From NCBI GenBank assembly GCA_009746045.1, contig RPFO01000480.1:1-64000 (forward strand): 64,000 bases of DNA, given 5' to 3'. The DNA is from Mesostigma viride. Taxonomy: Eukaryota; Streptophyta; Mesostigmatophyceae; Mesostigmatales; Mesostigmataceae. Positions within the stretch are counted from its first letter, which is position 1; every line of letters starts with the position of its first letter. Shown piece after piece: positions 26,083-36,368 of the stretch. Made by a program: the position numbers and the translations under genes. The notes beneath the pieces were generated by a model, which ran no database searches, had not been told where the DNA came from, and saw nothing but the letters and a program-made list of their open reading frames with translations.

Positions 26083-26559
26083 TGGGCGCGTACGGACACA
26101 GGATGTACAAGTGTCACTTTGATAGTCCGCAGGACGTTGACAGGACTTGTACAGGACTTGATGGTCAATTGATAGGTAGGCGCGCTGTAGCGCGCCAGGA
26201 CCTATGAGACAATTGATGCCGACTAGTGTACGGATAGGTCCACAGGACTAGCCGTATGGACAATTGATAGATCTCCGCGCCAAAGGCGTGCCAGAGTCTG
26301 TGTAATCAATTGATTGACAGTTCAGCTGTGACAGTGCAGCTGAATACTTGGACGCGTCCCTAGCAAGCTATATGAGTGACTTGGTCACACCGGGACGCTA
26401 GTTCTTGCGTGCACGTTCTCTTGGCACTGCGACCCTGTCGCCTGTGCTGCGTGCAGTCTTGGAAGTGACGTGACTTACGTCTGTGTTTCCTTGTTATTAA
26501 TAAAGGCAACTTCCTGCAAGAACCATGGCGGAATTCGTGGCATTCTCACTCTCACAACT
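26083..26559 (+). repeat. 5' LTR of element A, lacking its first 140 bp
   Basis: It aligns with positions 141-617 of the B LTRs. It contains the hairpin GGCGCGC-TGTA-GCGCGCC near 26180, a TATA-like CTATATGAG near 26370, and a poly(A) signal AATAAA at 26499-26504. It ends ACAACT at 26559, followed by CGTATTACACG. Confidence 0.93.
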
Positions 26560-26583
26560 CGTATTACACGCCTCGTTAAAAAG

Positions 26584-27288
26584 ATGCCAAATTCTGAAGA
26601 ATTCCGGATTCCGGCGATGAGGAATAGCCGCTCCGCCGGCTGATCCTTTGCCAAGACCGACTGCGCCGTCGTGGCAGCAATTGCTTGACGAGTCACGACA
26701 TCGCTGGACGAACTTCATCGTCAACAGCGCGCAGCTCATCCATTGCTCGGGGATAACCCCGAGGACCCCGATTTGCCAGCACTGGTGCCGGCTATACGCG
26801 CACTGTTGGACCAGATTCGCAACATTTTATCGACATTTACGGTCCAGGTGCGGGGAGGTTTGCGGTCGGTGACGAGTCACCACTGCCATTGAGGAGCTGG
26901 ACAACACCATCTCTTCACTCACCGGTTACCAGAGAAACTTACAAAACTGGGCATCGCTACGCACGGGGGGCGCGCCGGCGGTGTCGACAAACTTGTTTCA
27001 AGATCTCGCGTTGCTTCGCTGCTCACACGCGGCGTACGCAGTCGCGAGCGCCAGGTTCTAATTAACCTGGTGGCATTTCTCGCATCTGTGCGAGAGTGGA
27101 TTCCCGCGGGGTGGGAATTGTTGACGATCTTTACACATCCTCTGCGCCTCGTAGCGCGTCGGCGCATCGCAACTTACGCGGCGGGGAGCACACCGGTTTT
27201 AATACATACCGGTGCAGGTCCAGAGCTGGATATGGAGGATCGTGAGTTCGCATACACGTACTGCGACTTCAGGGGCCTTGACTACTAG
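26584..27288 (+). pseudogene. ORF0 remnant of element A
   Basis: This is the counterpart of the intact 235-codon ORF0 of element B (50782-51489), with the same start region (MPNSEEFRIP) and the same end (DFRGLDY). Several small indels break the frame, including near 26612, 26690 and 26870, so no full product can be made. The function is unknown. It lies between the LTR and gag, a position where Copia elements normally have no gene. Confidence 0.85.
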
Positions 27289-27317
27289 GTCGGCCTAATT
27301 TTCTTTTGCAGTACTCG

Positions 27318-27333
27318 TCGACAATTTTGTCGA
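27318..27333 (+). promoter_or_regulatory. Hairpin between ORF0 and gag of element A
   Basis: TCGACA-ATTT-TGTCGA. Element B keeps the same 6-bp stem at 51517-51534 with a different loop (TTTTTT). It sits in a 160-bp spacer just downstream of a splice-acceptor-like TTTTGCAG. It may affect expression of gag, but no function is shown. Confidence 0.5.
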
Positions 27334-27451
27334 ATTTTCAGCGGCAATTCGCGGGGCGGAGGCGACACCGGCGCAGGCGGCAGTTGCGACAATTTTGTAC
27401 ATACTTTTTCTGCTGCTTTGCTGGGGTGTTTTGAATAGCTTCTAGTGCAGA

Positions 27452-28569
27452 ATGGCAGACGGGCGCCGTAGCAAGGGTGCCCCAGCCAGTGGGAATGGTG
27501 GTGGTGCTGGTAGTGGAACCGCTCACGTAGATGACGTGGGGGTTACCGGAGAGATCACCAATCTTCCTTTGAATAATAATAATGCACAAGCTGTTCTTGG
27601 TTATGACCTCACTACCCAGGGTTTGCTTATTGTGAATCAACTACAGCCTGTCACGTCAGACACTAAGCCCAAGCAGGCAGAGGAGTTTGTGGAGGGCCTA
27701 GAGGGGTTTCCAAGTTTGTACGGTGGTACAAACTATTACCAGATCTGGATTGGTAGCCAGACTTTTGGCAAATGTACAGATCAGATCAAGGCCCTCACTA
27801 GAGAGTGTAAGAAGGCCAACAAGGCCTGGTCCAGCTACGTGGCCGAGTTAAAGGAACTGCTAGAGGATCAGAGGAAGAAAGTGGGGATCCATTGGCAGGA
27901 TAAATATCAAGGGTGGGAGGTTAAGGGGGACCTGATCCAGAACTTTCTCAACTATTGTAAGATGGTTGAGGAGGGCAGGGCTCACGGCTTTAATGTCGCT
28001 GATAACATAGCCCTAACCAACTGGCTCAAGGTCTCTGGGCTGGATAAGGCGACACGTGGCTCCTTAAAAGTCATGTGTGCCCCACACTCTACCCTGAAGG
28101 CCTACAAGGTCATCATAAACAAGCACTCGAGGCAGAGGAGCTGTTTGAGGGTGGAGTGCCAGCAGTGAAGGCTACCCAGGCAGGTGGGCGTACCCAGGGT
28201 GGCTCCAAATCGTCCGAGGCTGACCGAAGCCAAGGAGGACGTAAGGGCAACCATAACAAGCGCAAGGGAGATCATTCACCTGACTCTGACAGGAGGTCAC
28301 ACTCCAAGTCGGTGTTCAGGCGGGTGGGTGGTCAGCCCAAGCAGGGCAACGCGTCTGACAATGGGGGCAGTGGCCAGGGCAAGTCCAAGATACAATGCTA
28401 CCTGTGCAAGGGGTGGGGGCACATCAAGAAGGAGTGTCCCAGCTTCAAGAAGTCCCAGGGCCAGGGCAGCAACAAGAATAACAACAACAACAACAAGAAG
28501 AACAACAACAAGTCCCAGGCAGGCCAGCCTTCAAAGGGCAGTCAGCAAGAAGACAACAAGGAGCAGTGA
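27452..28569 (+). pseudogene. gag of element A (one frameshift), capsid region plus CCHC zinc knuckle
   Basis: Gag forms the virus-like particle and binds genomic RNA. The ATG at 27452 starts a basic, Gly-rich N terminus, followed by a UBN2/Copia-gag-like helical region (FVEGLEGFPSLYGG, TRECKKANKAWSSYVAELKELL, NWLKVSGLDKATRGSL). A 1-nt deletion near 28118 relative to element B (CATCATAAAC versus CATCATTAAAC) shifts the frame. The C-terminal part then holds a CCHC knuckle, CYLCKGWGHIKKEC, and an Asn/Lys/Gln-rich tail. The stop is TGA at 28567-28569 in the context CAG-TGA-CTG. Confidence 0.9.
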
Positions 28570-28572
28570 CTG
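28567..28572 (+). promoter_or_regulatory. Candidate gag stop-readthrough site (TGA CTG)
   Basis: Gag ends CAG-TGA-CTG. In element B the same site is followed in the same frame by pol without another stop. In A a one-base deletion in the run after TTCACCCA (about 28601) puts pol in another frame. Element D has CAG-TGA-CTA. UGA followed by CU is a known favourable readthrough context. Confidence 0.5.
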
Positions 28573-28709
28573 TCTGAGGCAACCCCTACACACCTTAATT
28601 CACCCAGGGGGAGGCCAGGTGCTCCAATGCAGATTTTATATCTGGGCAACAAGAGGGTGATCTCCAGGTTCAGGGTGGCCCCAGGTCACCTGGAGAGGTA
28701 CAGGTTCCT

Positions 28710-30379
28710 ATGAAGACGTCCTTGACAGCTGGTGCAGCTGTAAGAATGTCTGACCCCATGCATCCTCGTGCTGGGCACGAGGGTGGACCTCTCATTTTGA
28801 GAGAAACCAATGTACAACCACAGAGGGGTGTGAAGGCCTCTGGTGGTATGCATGTGGTCCCTGCTGGCGGTCCAGGTGTTGGGCATGAGCAGGGTGACTC
28901 AGGCTCTGAGTCAGAACAGGATGGAAGTCAGCATGGTGATGCTGGACAACCTGACAGCACAGTCCTGACTGTGCCAGGGACTGCTTCCTCTGTGTACCAG
29001 GAGTTGGGTGCCCGAATCCACAACATGTTTGGGCATGCCACTTCTCTGTCAAACAACTTTGCCTTCCGTATGGGCAGGGCACCCCTTCTTAAGGCGTGTC
29101 AGCAAGCTGCCTCACGGTGTAAGTGCCAGTTGTCCTCCAACAAGCCCAGGAAATCACATGCCAAAGCTCTACCTCAGAGCATTGGTGATCTGCAGTGTGA
29201 TATCCAACACATCAGGGGCATGCAACTGTTGGTGTGCGTGGACAGGTACACGAAATACAAGGTGCTAGAGCATTTACCTTCTATGAAGAACAGGTACTTG
29301 CTGGCTGCCCTGCAGAATGTAAGAGCCAAGTTTCCTACCACAAGGATCCAGGTGGACATGCAGTTTCAGCATCTCAAGGGTGATCCTACCCTTCCTGAGT
29401 TGCTGGTTACACCTAGGGAGGCTCATGGGCAGCAGGGTGCTATCGAAAGGGCAATCCAGGAGGTCAAGAAATTGATCATCTCTGAAGACTGGGTACCCTT
29501 GTCTGCACCTGCACTTGTCAGGAGTGCATGGCTGAGGAACGTGGAGCAGCAGCTGAACAGCAGGGTTAACTTCTACTATGATGGAGTTGCTGTCAGCCCA
29601 ATGGGTCTATATCATGGCCTGTGCCCACCACATGTGCTGGAGGGCTGGAAACATGCTGCACATGTCACCTTTGCCAAGCTGAGGGAGAAGGACCGGGGTT
29701 GGAAGATGCTGGAGCCACAAGTGGGTCAGAAGGTCCTAGCTTGGAAGGAACCTAGCCTTTATGGCAAACGTGGTAGCTGGAGTCCTGGGGTGGTTACCCA
29801 GGTTGATGAAGCTAGCCACGCATGCTTGGTCAGCATGGAGGACGAACCAAAGCATGTGCACCGGCTGAGTTGGTCATATGTCAAGCCTAACCTGATGAAT
29901 GAGGGCAGTCAGGCACAAGGCTCACAGGATCTGCAGGATTTTCAGGTCCCAGGTGACATCACTGACGCAAAGACCACATCTGTTGCAGGGGAATCTGTCA
30001 GCCCTGGCCAGGTTGCAGAGGTACTTGTTGAACAGGCTGCAAGGTCAACAGCTGGGGAGTCAACTGTCAAACCCAAGGCACTAACCAAGCCCAGGGGGAC
30101 AAGTTTGGCTGGATTGATTGGGGCTCTACAAAGGGCCAAGAAGCAGCCCAAGGTAGCCAAGCTCAGGTGGCATGGCAATCTGGGGCTGGACACTGCCTTA
30201 GAAGTAGACACTAATTCTCAGGTTTCCATCATTGGGACCAGAGCTGCAGCAGGGTACAGCATGTCTGAGCCCAGCTATCAGTTTGTGTCTGACTTCAGTG
30301 GCGGGGTACACGTGAAGGTACTGGGTGAGGTATTCATTCCTATCCTTGGACAGGACACTGCCTTTTGTGTCTTGGAGGG
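28710..30379 (+). CDS. pol of element A, 5' part: integrase and retropepsin-like domain
   Basis: Integrase inserts the cDNA into host DNA. The protein shows an HHCC-type zinc region (H104, H109, C130, C137, C139), then the catalytic triad D164 (CDIQH), D216 (QVDMQ), E246 (GAIER, in TPREAHGQQGAIER), then a C-terminal basic module (residues 320-395). After a Ser/Thr/Gln-rich linker comes an aspartic-protease-like region: EVDTNSQVSII (D500, DNA 30207-30215) and, interrupted here by element F, GPALLGQNFL. The active-site triplet reads DTN rather than DTG. The start at 28710 is the first ATG, but if Gag-Pol is made by readthrough the frame would begin at the gag stop. Removing F and one copy of its duplication restores the frame into 32530. 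Confidence 0.9.
30375..30379 (+). repeat. Target-site duplication of element F (GAGGG), left copy
   Basis: GAGGG lies directly before the F 5' LTR and again directly after its 3' LTR at 32525-32529. Confidence 0.95.
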
Positions 30380-31020
30380 TGTCAGGGGTGAAGTTCACCC
30401 TGTGTGCCCAACTGCCTGCCGTTAATATATTTCATATAGGCCATCCATTGTAAACGGAGGTATTAGGGTTGCGTCCCTAATAATCGCACCCGCCTGCCGT
30501 ATTTGTGGCCATAATTAATATCGGCAGAGTATTATGCAGTGTTGGGGCAGTGAGCACGTGTCATGTTACGGCTCATGATTTGGTCACGGAGTGACTAAGA
30601 TATTAGTGCCGAAGCTACGAGAACCGGCACATTATATCAAGACTTGTACGTTCAGGGTCCTACGACCTATAGCTAGCGTACTATTCAGTCGTACTACTCG
30701 ACTAGAGAGTGTTAACGGAATCTGGCTAGCGTAACGCATTCTCAGCACATTTCAGATAAGCTACGCAATCTTTGTGCCAGCCTGTCGAGCACTCACTCTT
30801 TGTGCACCTTTGTGCATAAGAGGAAGACGCAACCTACGTTGCACTTACCTAAGGTCTGAGCCATGAGTTATGGCTGACGCTTATGGTCCCCACCCGGGAG
30901 CCACATCATGGTTTTGGTGGACAAACGGTGGTAGTCCGGGATTTAATATGCAATGATAATAAAGCGTAATCTTTAATTGTCACTATCGTTTTCGACCTAC
31001 AAGTCTCAATATTTCTGACA
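30380..31020 (+). repeat. 5' LTR of element F
   Basis: 641 bp, TGTCAG...CTGACA. It opens with a near-terminal hairpin GGGTGAA-G-TTCACCC, contains a TATA-like ATTATATCAAG near 30632, and has an AATAATAAAG stretch near 30955. Confidence 0.95.
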
Positions 31021-31883
31021 CAAAACCATTACAGAAAAACCTTAGGGTTAAGATGAAGAACGTGACATGCTACGAATTAGCGAGATACGCAAGTAACGTC
31101 ATGGAATATTACCCGGAAGTTCGCGGCATTGTTGTTGGCAAGCCGCACACTCGGCCTGGAAGTGGCCAGTCGGCCGCGGCCTACAGAGCCGCTGGGCCAT
31201 ATATTTCCTGATTCCAGCAAAAGCACCAGATTTCGTGAGTGCAGCTGCGGCAGACATGCCGATTGAAGGCTGGCGCTACAGAAGATCCAAGTTCAATCCA
31301 TGCCAGGAGCGAACGTGAGCCGAAAATGAGCTTTGTGGTTATCTTTTTTGGGTGCGGTTGGAAGGCGCTGTTTCGCTCGAGTTTTAAGTGCTCGATCTTT
31401 ATGCGAATTGAGCCGGCGGCATCGGGGATCCCGGAGCCGAGAAGCCAGCGCTGTCTATGGAAATGAAGAGGTCGGAATTTTTTGATTCCGATGCCCTTTT
31501 TGGTTATTGCTTATCCTTTTGAAAGCATGGGGGGGGGCGCATTGTGCCCCGCGTTGGCATGCTTGTGCATGTCTTAATTCTCCTTTATGTTCATGCCCAA
31601 TGGGTACATTGGTTCATCGTGATCAAGCTTCCTGGGTAAGGGGAATGTGCTGGTTATCATACCTAGCAAGTCCTACCAACTACCCAACAAGGGGGGCATT
31701 TTGATACCATTGGATTTACCAGAGCGTGTACCGGCTTAAGTTGAACAAGGGGTGTGTGAGAGCCAGTTTATACCTGGCTGCCCCACCCAGCTTTTTAGGC
31801 TCTTGCCTGAATTGAGCGGGGAGAAACTTTTGGCCCTATTGTACCTGCATAGTGTCTTCACTTTAGGCATTGTGCAAGGGGGG

Positions 31884-32524
31884 TGTCAGGGGTGAAGTTC
31901 ACCCTGTGTGCCCAACTGCCTGCCGTTAATATATTTCATATAGGCCATCCATTGTAAACGGAGGTATTAGGGTTGCGTCCCTAATAATCGCACCCGCCTG
32001 CCGTATTTGTGGCCATAATTAATATCGGCAGAGTATTATGCAGTGTTGGGGCAGTGAGCACGTGTCATGTTACGGCTCATGATTTGGTCACGGAGTGACT
32101 AAGATATTAGTGCCGAAGCTACGAGAACCGGCACATTATATCAAGACTTGTACGTTCAGGGTCCTACGACCTATAGCTAGCGTACTATTCAGTCGTACTA
32201 CTCGACTAGAGAGTGTTAACGGAATCTGGCTAGCGTAACGCATTCTCAGCACATTTCAGATAAGCTACGCAATCTTTGTGCCAGCCTGTCGAGCACTCAC
32301 TCTTTGTGCACCTTTGTGCATAAGAGGAAGACGCAACCTACGTTGCACTTACCTAAGGTCTGAGCCATGAGTTATGGCTGACGCTTATGGTCCCCACCCG
32401 GGAGCCACATCATGGTTTTGGTGGACAAACGGTGGTAGTCCGGGATTTAATATGCAATGATAATAAGGCGTAATCTTTAATTGTCACTATCGTTTTCGAC
32501 CTACAAGTCTCAATATTTCTGACA
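31884..32524 (+). repeat. 3' LTR of element F
   Basis: 641 bp and almost identical to 30380-31020. It is followed by the GAGGG duplication and then the continuation of A pol. Confidence 0.95.
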
Positions 32525-32529
32525 GAGGG

Positions 32530-34345
32530 CTATCAAGGACCTGCTCTTCTGGGGCAGAATTTCCTATGCCAGGATGGGGTAGTGATCACGTCCTCTCTCC
32601 TGACTAAGGAAGGGGCTGGTCAGGTCCCACTGATTAATTTCAGGACCACTCACCTATCACGTGCAGTAACCAGGTCGGTTAAGCGTGTGCAAGTGTGCCA
32701 GGGGCAGGAGCCCTTGGTTGATGACCTCATACTGCCAGCTGCTAGTCATCCAAGCAGTTTGGGCATTGGTCCTCACTCACTTGCTGGACACAGCCCTATC
32801 AAATACCAAGGCCTGGTGAAGCTCATGTCCTCTCCCATTATGTGTCCCCAGGTCACACTGGGTCTGATTAAATCTGGGGAGGACTGGATCTCCAAGAAAT
32901 GCGTGGAACCTGTCAATGACCTGCCTCCTGCACGACGTCTACTCAAGCTCAAGTTTGTCATCAAGATGAAGGAGGTGGACGGGGTCAAGGTACCACATGT
33001 CAGGCCAGTGCTGAATGAGTTCAAGGGTACTGGTGAGTGCACTGCTGAGGAGTTGTATACCCCTGGCATGTTGCATGATACTTGGAGGCTGCTGCTGTGT
33101 GTACTTCTAGGCCTTCTCAACAAGGGCTTGGACTATGGCTCAGTGGTGGTAGACTTCAAGAGGGCATTTCTGGAGGGGGATGCAGATGTGGCACAGGAAA
33201 AGTGGGAGGGCAAAACGCCTTTCTATGTTAGGGTGCCTGCTGTATGGAAAAGGGACATCCACACGGAGTTCCTTAAAATCCTCAAGGGCCTGGAGGGCCT
33301 GAGGTCAAGTCCAATAATCTGGAGGGAGACTCTCAACCGTTTCCTGAAGGAACATTGCAACTTGAAGGTCTCTCCTGTAGACCCCTGTCTGTTTCTGGGG
33401 CAATGGGAAGGCCTGCCAGTGTATGCTTCGCTGCACGGGGATGACCTACATCTGATAGCTCCCACGTCGTGGCTTAAGGAGCTGATCTCCATCATTAAGT
33501 CCAAGTTTCCTCTGGGTAGGGAGCAATGGCAGGTGGAGAATGAGCCTCTGCTGTTTGTGGGCATGGAGGCCACACTGGTGAAGAAGGGGGGGGAGTGGCG
33601 TATGCTGCTGGTGGGGGGCAATGACTATCAAGAGACCCTCATTAGCAAGCTTCCTCCAACCATCACACAGGCACTGTGTCCCATGGTGAGGGGCATGGTT
33701 GCTTGGGTGGCAGGCATTTCCAGGCCAGACCTTATGGTCATAGCCAGGCTGCCTGATGACATGCTGGTGGAGCTAGGGTCTGCCAAGGTGGCTGATCAGG
33801 TCAGGGCTTCATCTGGCATTCTGTTGTCTGCAGTGGATTTATCACAACCCATTTGCATGGAGCTGTATGTGGATAGCTCAATGGACAGCAGGCAGGTCTC
33901 CAAGGTCAGGGGCAGGGCTGCAGGGCTCTTTGTGCTCAGACAGGAAGGCCTGGGGAGTTTGGTGAGCTGGTTTAGTCGCCTGCACAAACGGGTGGCTGTC
34001 AGCAGTGATGTGGCAGAATGCAGGGCTATTTGTGAAGGCATTCACACAAGCCTTTATCTGAAGGAGTTGCTTCATCAGATGACTTCTAACACTCCTTGGC
34101 CACTTCAGGTTACCACTCTTCTAAAAACAGACTCCATGGGGATGGTGCAGTTTGTGGACAGGCAGATGGCCAGAAGTAGGGACTTGGATTATCTCCTTCT
34201 TCTGGAATTGTCCTCCTTGGCCAATATTGAGCATATCCCTGGGGTTGACAATCCTGCTGATGCTTTGACCAAGCTAGTGCAGAAGGCAGCAGTGCAATAC
34301 AAGGTTCTTCAGTCTCTGATGGACCCCTCTCAGCAAGCTGTCTAA
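32530..34345 (+). CDS. pol of element A, 3' part: end of protease-like domain, reverse transcriptase, RNase H
   Basis: It continues the frame broken by F. Right after the insertion comes GPALLGQNFL, the second conserved block of retropepsins. RT then shows VPHVRPVLNEF, YTPGMLHDTWRLLLC, motif A VVVDFKRAFLEGD, GLEGLRSSPIIW (the Copia LYGLKQAPRAW equivalent) and DPCLF...ASLHGDDLHLI, where HGDD (33434-33445) replaces the usual YVDD. RNase H shows LYVDSSMDSR, SSDVAECRAICEG, TDSMGMVQFV and NPADALTKL, the Copia signature. It ends at TAA 34343-34345. Compared with B there are a few substitutions such as VDRQ for VHRQ. With F removed, pol of A has no other visible break. Confidence 0.93.
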
Positions 34346-34627
34346 GCTGGTGCCTGGTTATAGGGCATTGGAGAGCAGATTGTGTGGTAGTGTCAGCATT
34401 GTGACTGGCATAATACCTGTATTTTAGTCTGTACTAAGGCTTATGGACCATGGTACACTCACTCTGATTTTAATCAGGATACAGCCAGGTTTTGGCTGGG
34501 GTTCATGCTGTTGATTACACAAGGTTGACAGGTCCATTACAGACCATGTATTCTATTTTAAAAGAAATGTATATTTGTACATACTTCTCACAATGGTCTG
34601 GGAACCGTTATTCTGGGGTTTATAGGG

Positions 34628-34644
34628 CGGGGTTCGATTCCCTG
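34628..34644 (+). promoter_or_regulatory. tRNA T-arm mimic in the 3' region of element A
   Basis: CGGGG-TTCGATT-CCCTG forms a 5-bp stem and a 7-nt loop exactly like a tRNA T-arm and contains a pol III B-box match. The same structure is present in B (56663-56679), C (45770-45786) and, with changed stem pairs, D (36524-36540, minus strand). Confidence 0.75.
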
Positions 34645-34786
34645 GTATTATGTTTCTACAAGCTGGCCTGTTCAGGTGTTTGCCTGTTCAGACTTCCCTA
34701 GTTCCCCAGGGCAGGATTTAATTGTTGCCTATGTGTTTTCATTTTGTCATTTGTTTGCTGTGGCAGTTTACCATCTGGCAAGTAGA

Positions 34787-34808
34787 CGGGCGCCGTAAGA
34801 CGGGCGCC
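34787..34808 (+). repeat. Paired CGGGCGCC motif, element A
   Basis: CGGGCGCC-GTAAGA-CGGGCGCC, two 8-bp direct copies 14 bp apart. B has it at 56821-56842 and D at 36369-36391 (minus strand) with a different spacer base. Confidence 0.8.
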
Positions 34809-35275
34809 AATAGACCCTGTTGAGAGAATGACAGGCAAACTATTGTAATACGCCTTACTTTGTCAAGTGGTATTTTAATTGTCATGGATTTATTGTACTT
34901 ATATTGAATATGTACTGGGTTTTATGGGATTAGTATCTGGGATTAATGTAACTCACCGCCAGAAGGTCATTGTACTGGAGGCTCTACCGAGGTGATGGGA
35001 TTAATTCCTGGAGAAGACCTCATAGAATTAACCTGTATGTATTTAATTTTGTGGGCTTCTAATATCTGGTGGTACTCTGTAATGCCACTTCCATAGGTTT
35101 TTATCCATTTCTCATGGAATGGTTTTCCCTGTGGCAGATCTGTTTCTTTTCCAGTTCCTTAAAAGAAAAGGCTGGGGGAATGGCAATGGCCATTAAAGAC
35201 ATCTGTTCAAGCTTCAAGCTGGAGTGAAGGACATTTCAAGCTACTTCAAGGGTCCCTGGCAGGGGATGTGATCCC

Positions 35276-35295
35276 TAAAGAAAAGAAGGGATTGG
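35276..35295 (+). promoter_or_regulatory. Polypurine tract of element A
   Basis: TAAAGAAAAGAAGGGATTGG lies directly before the 3' LTR, the expected place for the plus-strand primer of reverse transcription. It is the same in B and similar in C and D. Confidence 0.9.
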
Positions 35296-35913
35296 AGTTA
35301 ACGTAAAGGATTTACGTTAGATGGATAGAGATTGTTACGCTCTTTCCAGCGGCACCTTGAACGCCTCATTTGGTTAAGGAACGTAAAAGTTATGACGTTT
35401 CCTAGGCTGTGCCGACAGTACCCGGCGCGCCACTGTGGGCGCGTACGGACACAGGATGTACAAGTGTCACTTTGATAGTCCGCAGGACGTTGACAGGACT
35501 TGTACAGGACTTGATAGTCAATTGATAGGTAGGCGCGCTGTAGCGCGCCAGGACCTATGAGGCAATTGATGCCGACTAGTGTACGGATAGGTCCACAGGA
35601 CTAGCCGTATGGACAATTGATAGATCTCCGCGCCAAAGGCGTGCCAGAGCTCTGTGTAATCAATTGATTGACAGTTCAGCTGTGACAGTGCAGCTGAATA
35701 CTTGGACGCGTCCCTAGCAAGCTATATGAGTGACTTGGTCACACCGGGACGCTAGTTCTTGCGTGCACGTTCTCTTGGCACTGCGACCCTGTCGCCTGTG
35801 CTACGTGCAGTCTTGGAAGTGACGTGACTTACGTCTGTGTTTCCTTGTTATTAATAAAGGCAACTTCCTGCAAGAACCATGGCGGAATTCGTGGCATTCT
35901 CACTCTCACAACT
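35296..35913 (+). repeat. 3' LTR of element A
   Basis: 618 bp, starting AGTTAACG and ending ACAACT. The hairpin AACGTAAA-GGA-TTTACGTT lies at 35300-35318, and a second inverted pair GGAACGT/ACGTTTCC at 35378-35402. A poly(A) signal AATAAA lies near 35854. It is followed by CTTAT of the disrupted D LTR. Confidence 0.95.
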
Positions 35914-36019
35914 CTTATATCTTTCTCGTCCCTTGTCTGTTTCAGGCGGTCAGCACGGCGTTGGAAAGGTCTTTCCAAACTGCATCCACTTAGCATATTG
36001 GTTGCCCAAAATGCTAACT
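35914..36019 (-). repeat. 3' LTR remnant of element D (106 bp)
   Basis: Matches 43756-43861 of the D 5' LTR. It starts (minus strand) AGTTAGCATTTTGGG at 36019. It ends where element A inserted, whose target duplication would be CTTAT. Confidence 0.95.
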
Positions 36020-36039
36020 GCAACCCTTTCTTCTTTTGG
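36020..36039 (-). promoter_or_regulatory. Polypurine tract of element D
   Basis: The minus strand reads CCAAAAGAAGAAAGGGTTGC, directly before the LTR start. It has the same layout as the A, B and C tracts. Confidence 0.85.
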
Positions 36040-36368
36040 AGCTGGACCAGCTTGAAACAAGCCTAACCTTGCTTGTGCCCACTCAGCCACAGACCGCTTG
36101 GTCCCTTGGGGTTGATCAGACCTGATAGGGCCCAGGTTCCTGCCTCCTTTGGGTAACAACATATCTGCCCTTGGACCAGGCTAGGTGTACTGGCCAGTGA
36201 ATCAGAGGTCACCCCAGGTTATCCCCTGACCCCTTGGTCAGCTCCCAACCTTTCCTTGGGAACTTGGTGTTGGATTAAAGTCAAGGCACATTACCTAGTC
36301 CAATGGCTGGGATTAAAGGATGCCAAGAACGTATTATTGTGAGTTCCTGATCTTTCACAGTTATCACA

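Larger units (their letters stand above)
30380..32524. mobile_element. Element F: short non-autonomous LTR retrotransposon inside A pol
   Basis: Two 641-bp LTRs (30380-31020 and 31884-32524) flank an 863-bp internal region. Both LTRs start TGTCAG and end CTGACA, unlike the host element's AGTT...AACT ends. The only LTR difference I saw by eye is ATAAAGCG versus ATAAGGCG, so insertion was recent. A purine tract (GTGCAAGGGGGG) precedes the right LTR, which suggests plus orientation. The interior has no frame longer than about 75 codons and no recognisable gag or pol, so it must rely on another element's enzymes (TRIM/LARD class). It splits the protease-like domain of A. Confidence 0.95.
34346..35275 (+). 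other. 3' untranslated region of element A
   Basis: About 930 bp without coding frames. It is nearly the same as 56381-57310 of B. It contains the 16-mer TTGTACATACTTCTCA near 34574 (also in B and C), the T-arm mimic and the paired CGGGCGCC motif listed separately. Confidence 0.85.
26083..35913 (+). mobile_element. LTR retrotransposon A (Copia-type, truncated at 5' end)
   Basis: Order: truncated 5' LTR (26083-26559), ORF0 remnant, gag, pol (interrupted by element F), 3' untranslated region, purine tract, 3' LTR (35296-35913). It is very similar to element B at 50142-57947. The right flank is CTTAT, part of the LTR of element D, so A inserted into D's 3' LTR. The matching left flank is missing because the first 140 bp of A's 5' LTR and everything before it have been replaced by satellite. 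RT and RNase H motifs place it with Copia. Confidence 0.93.
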
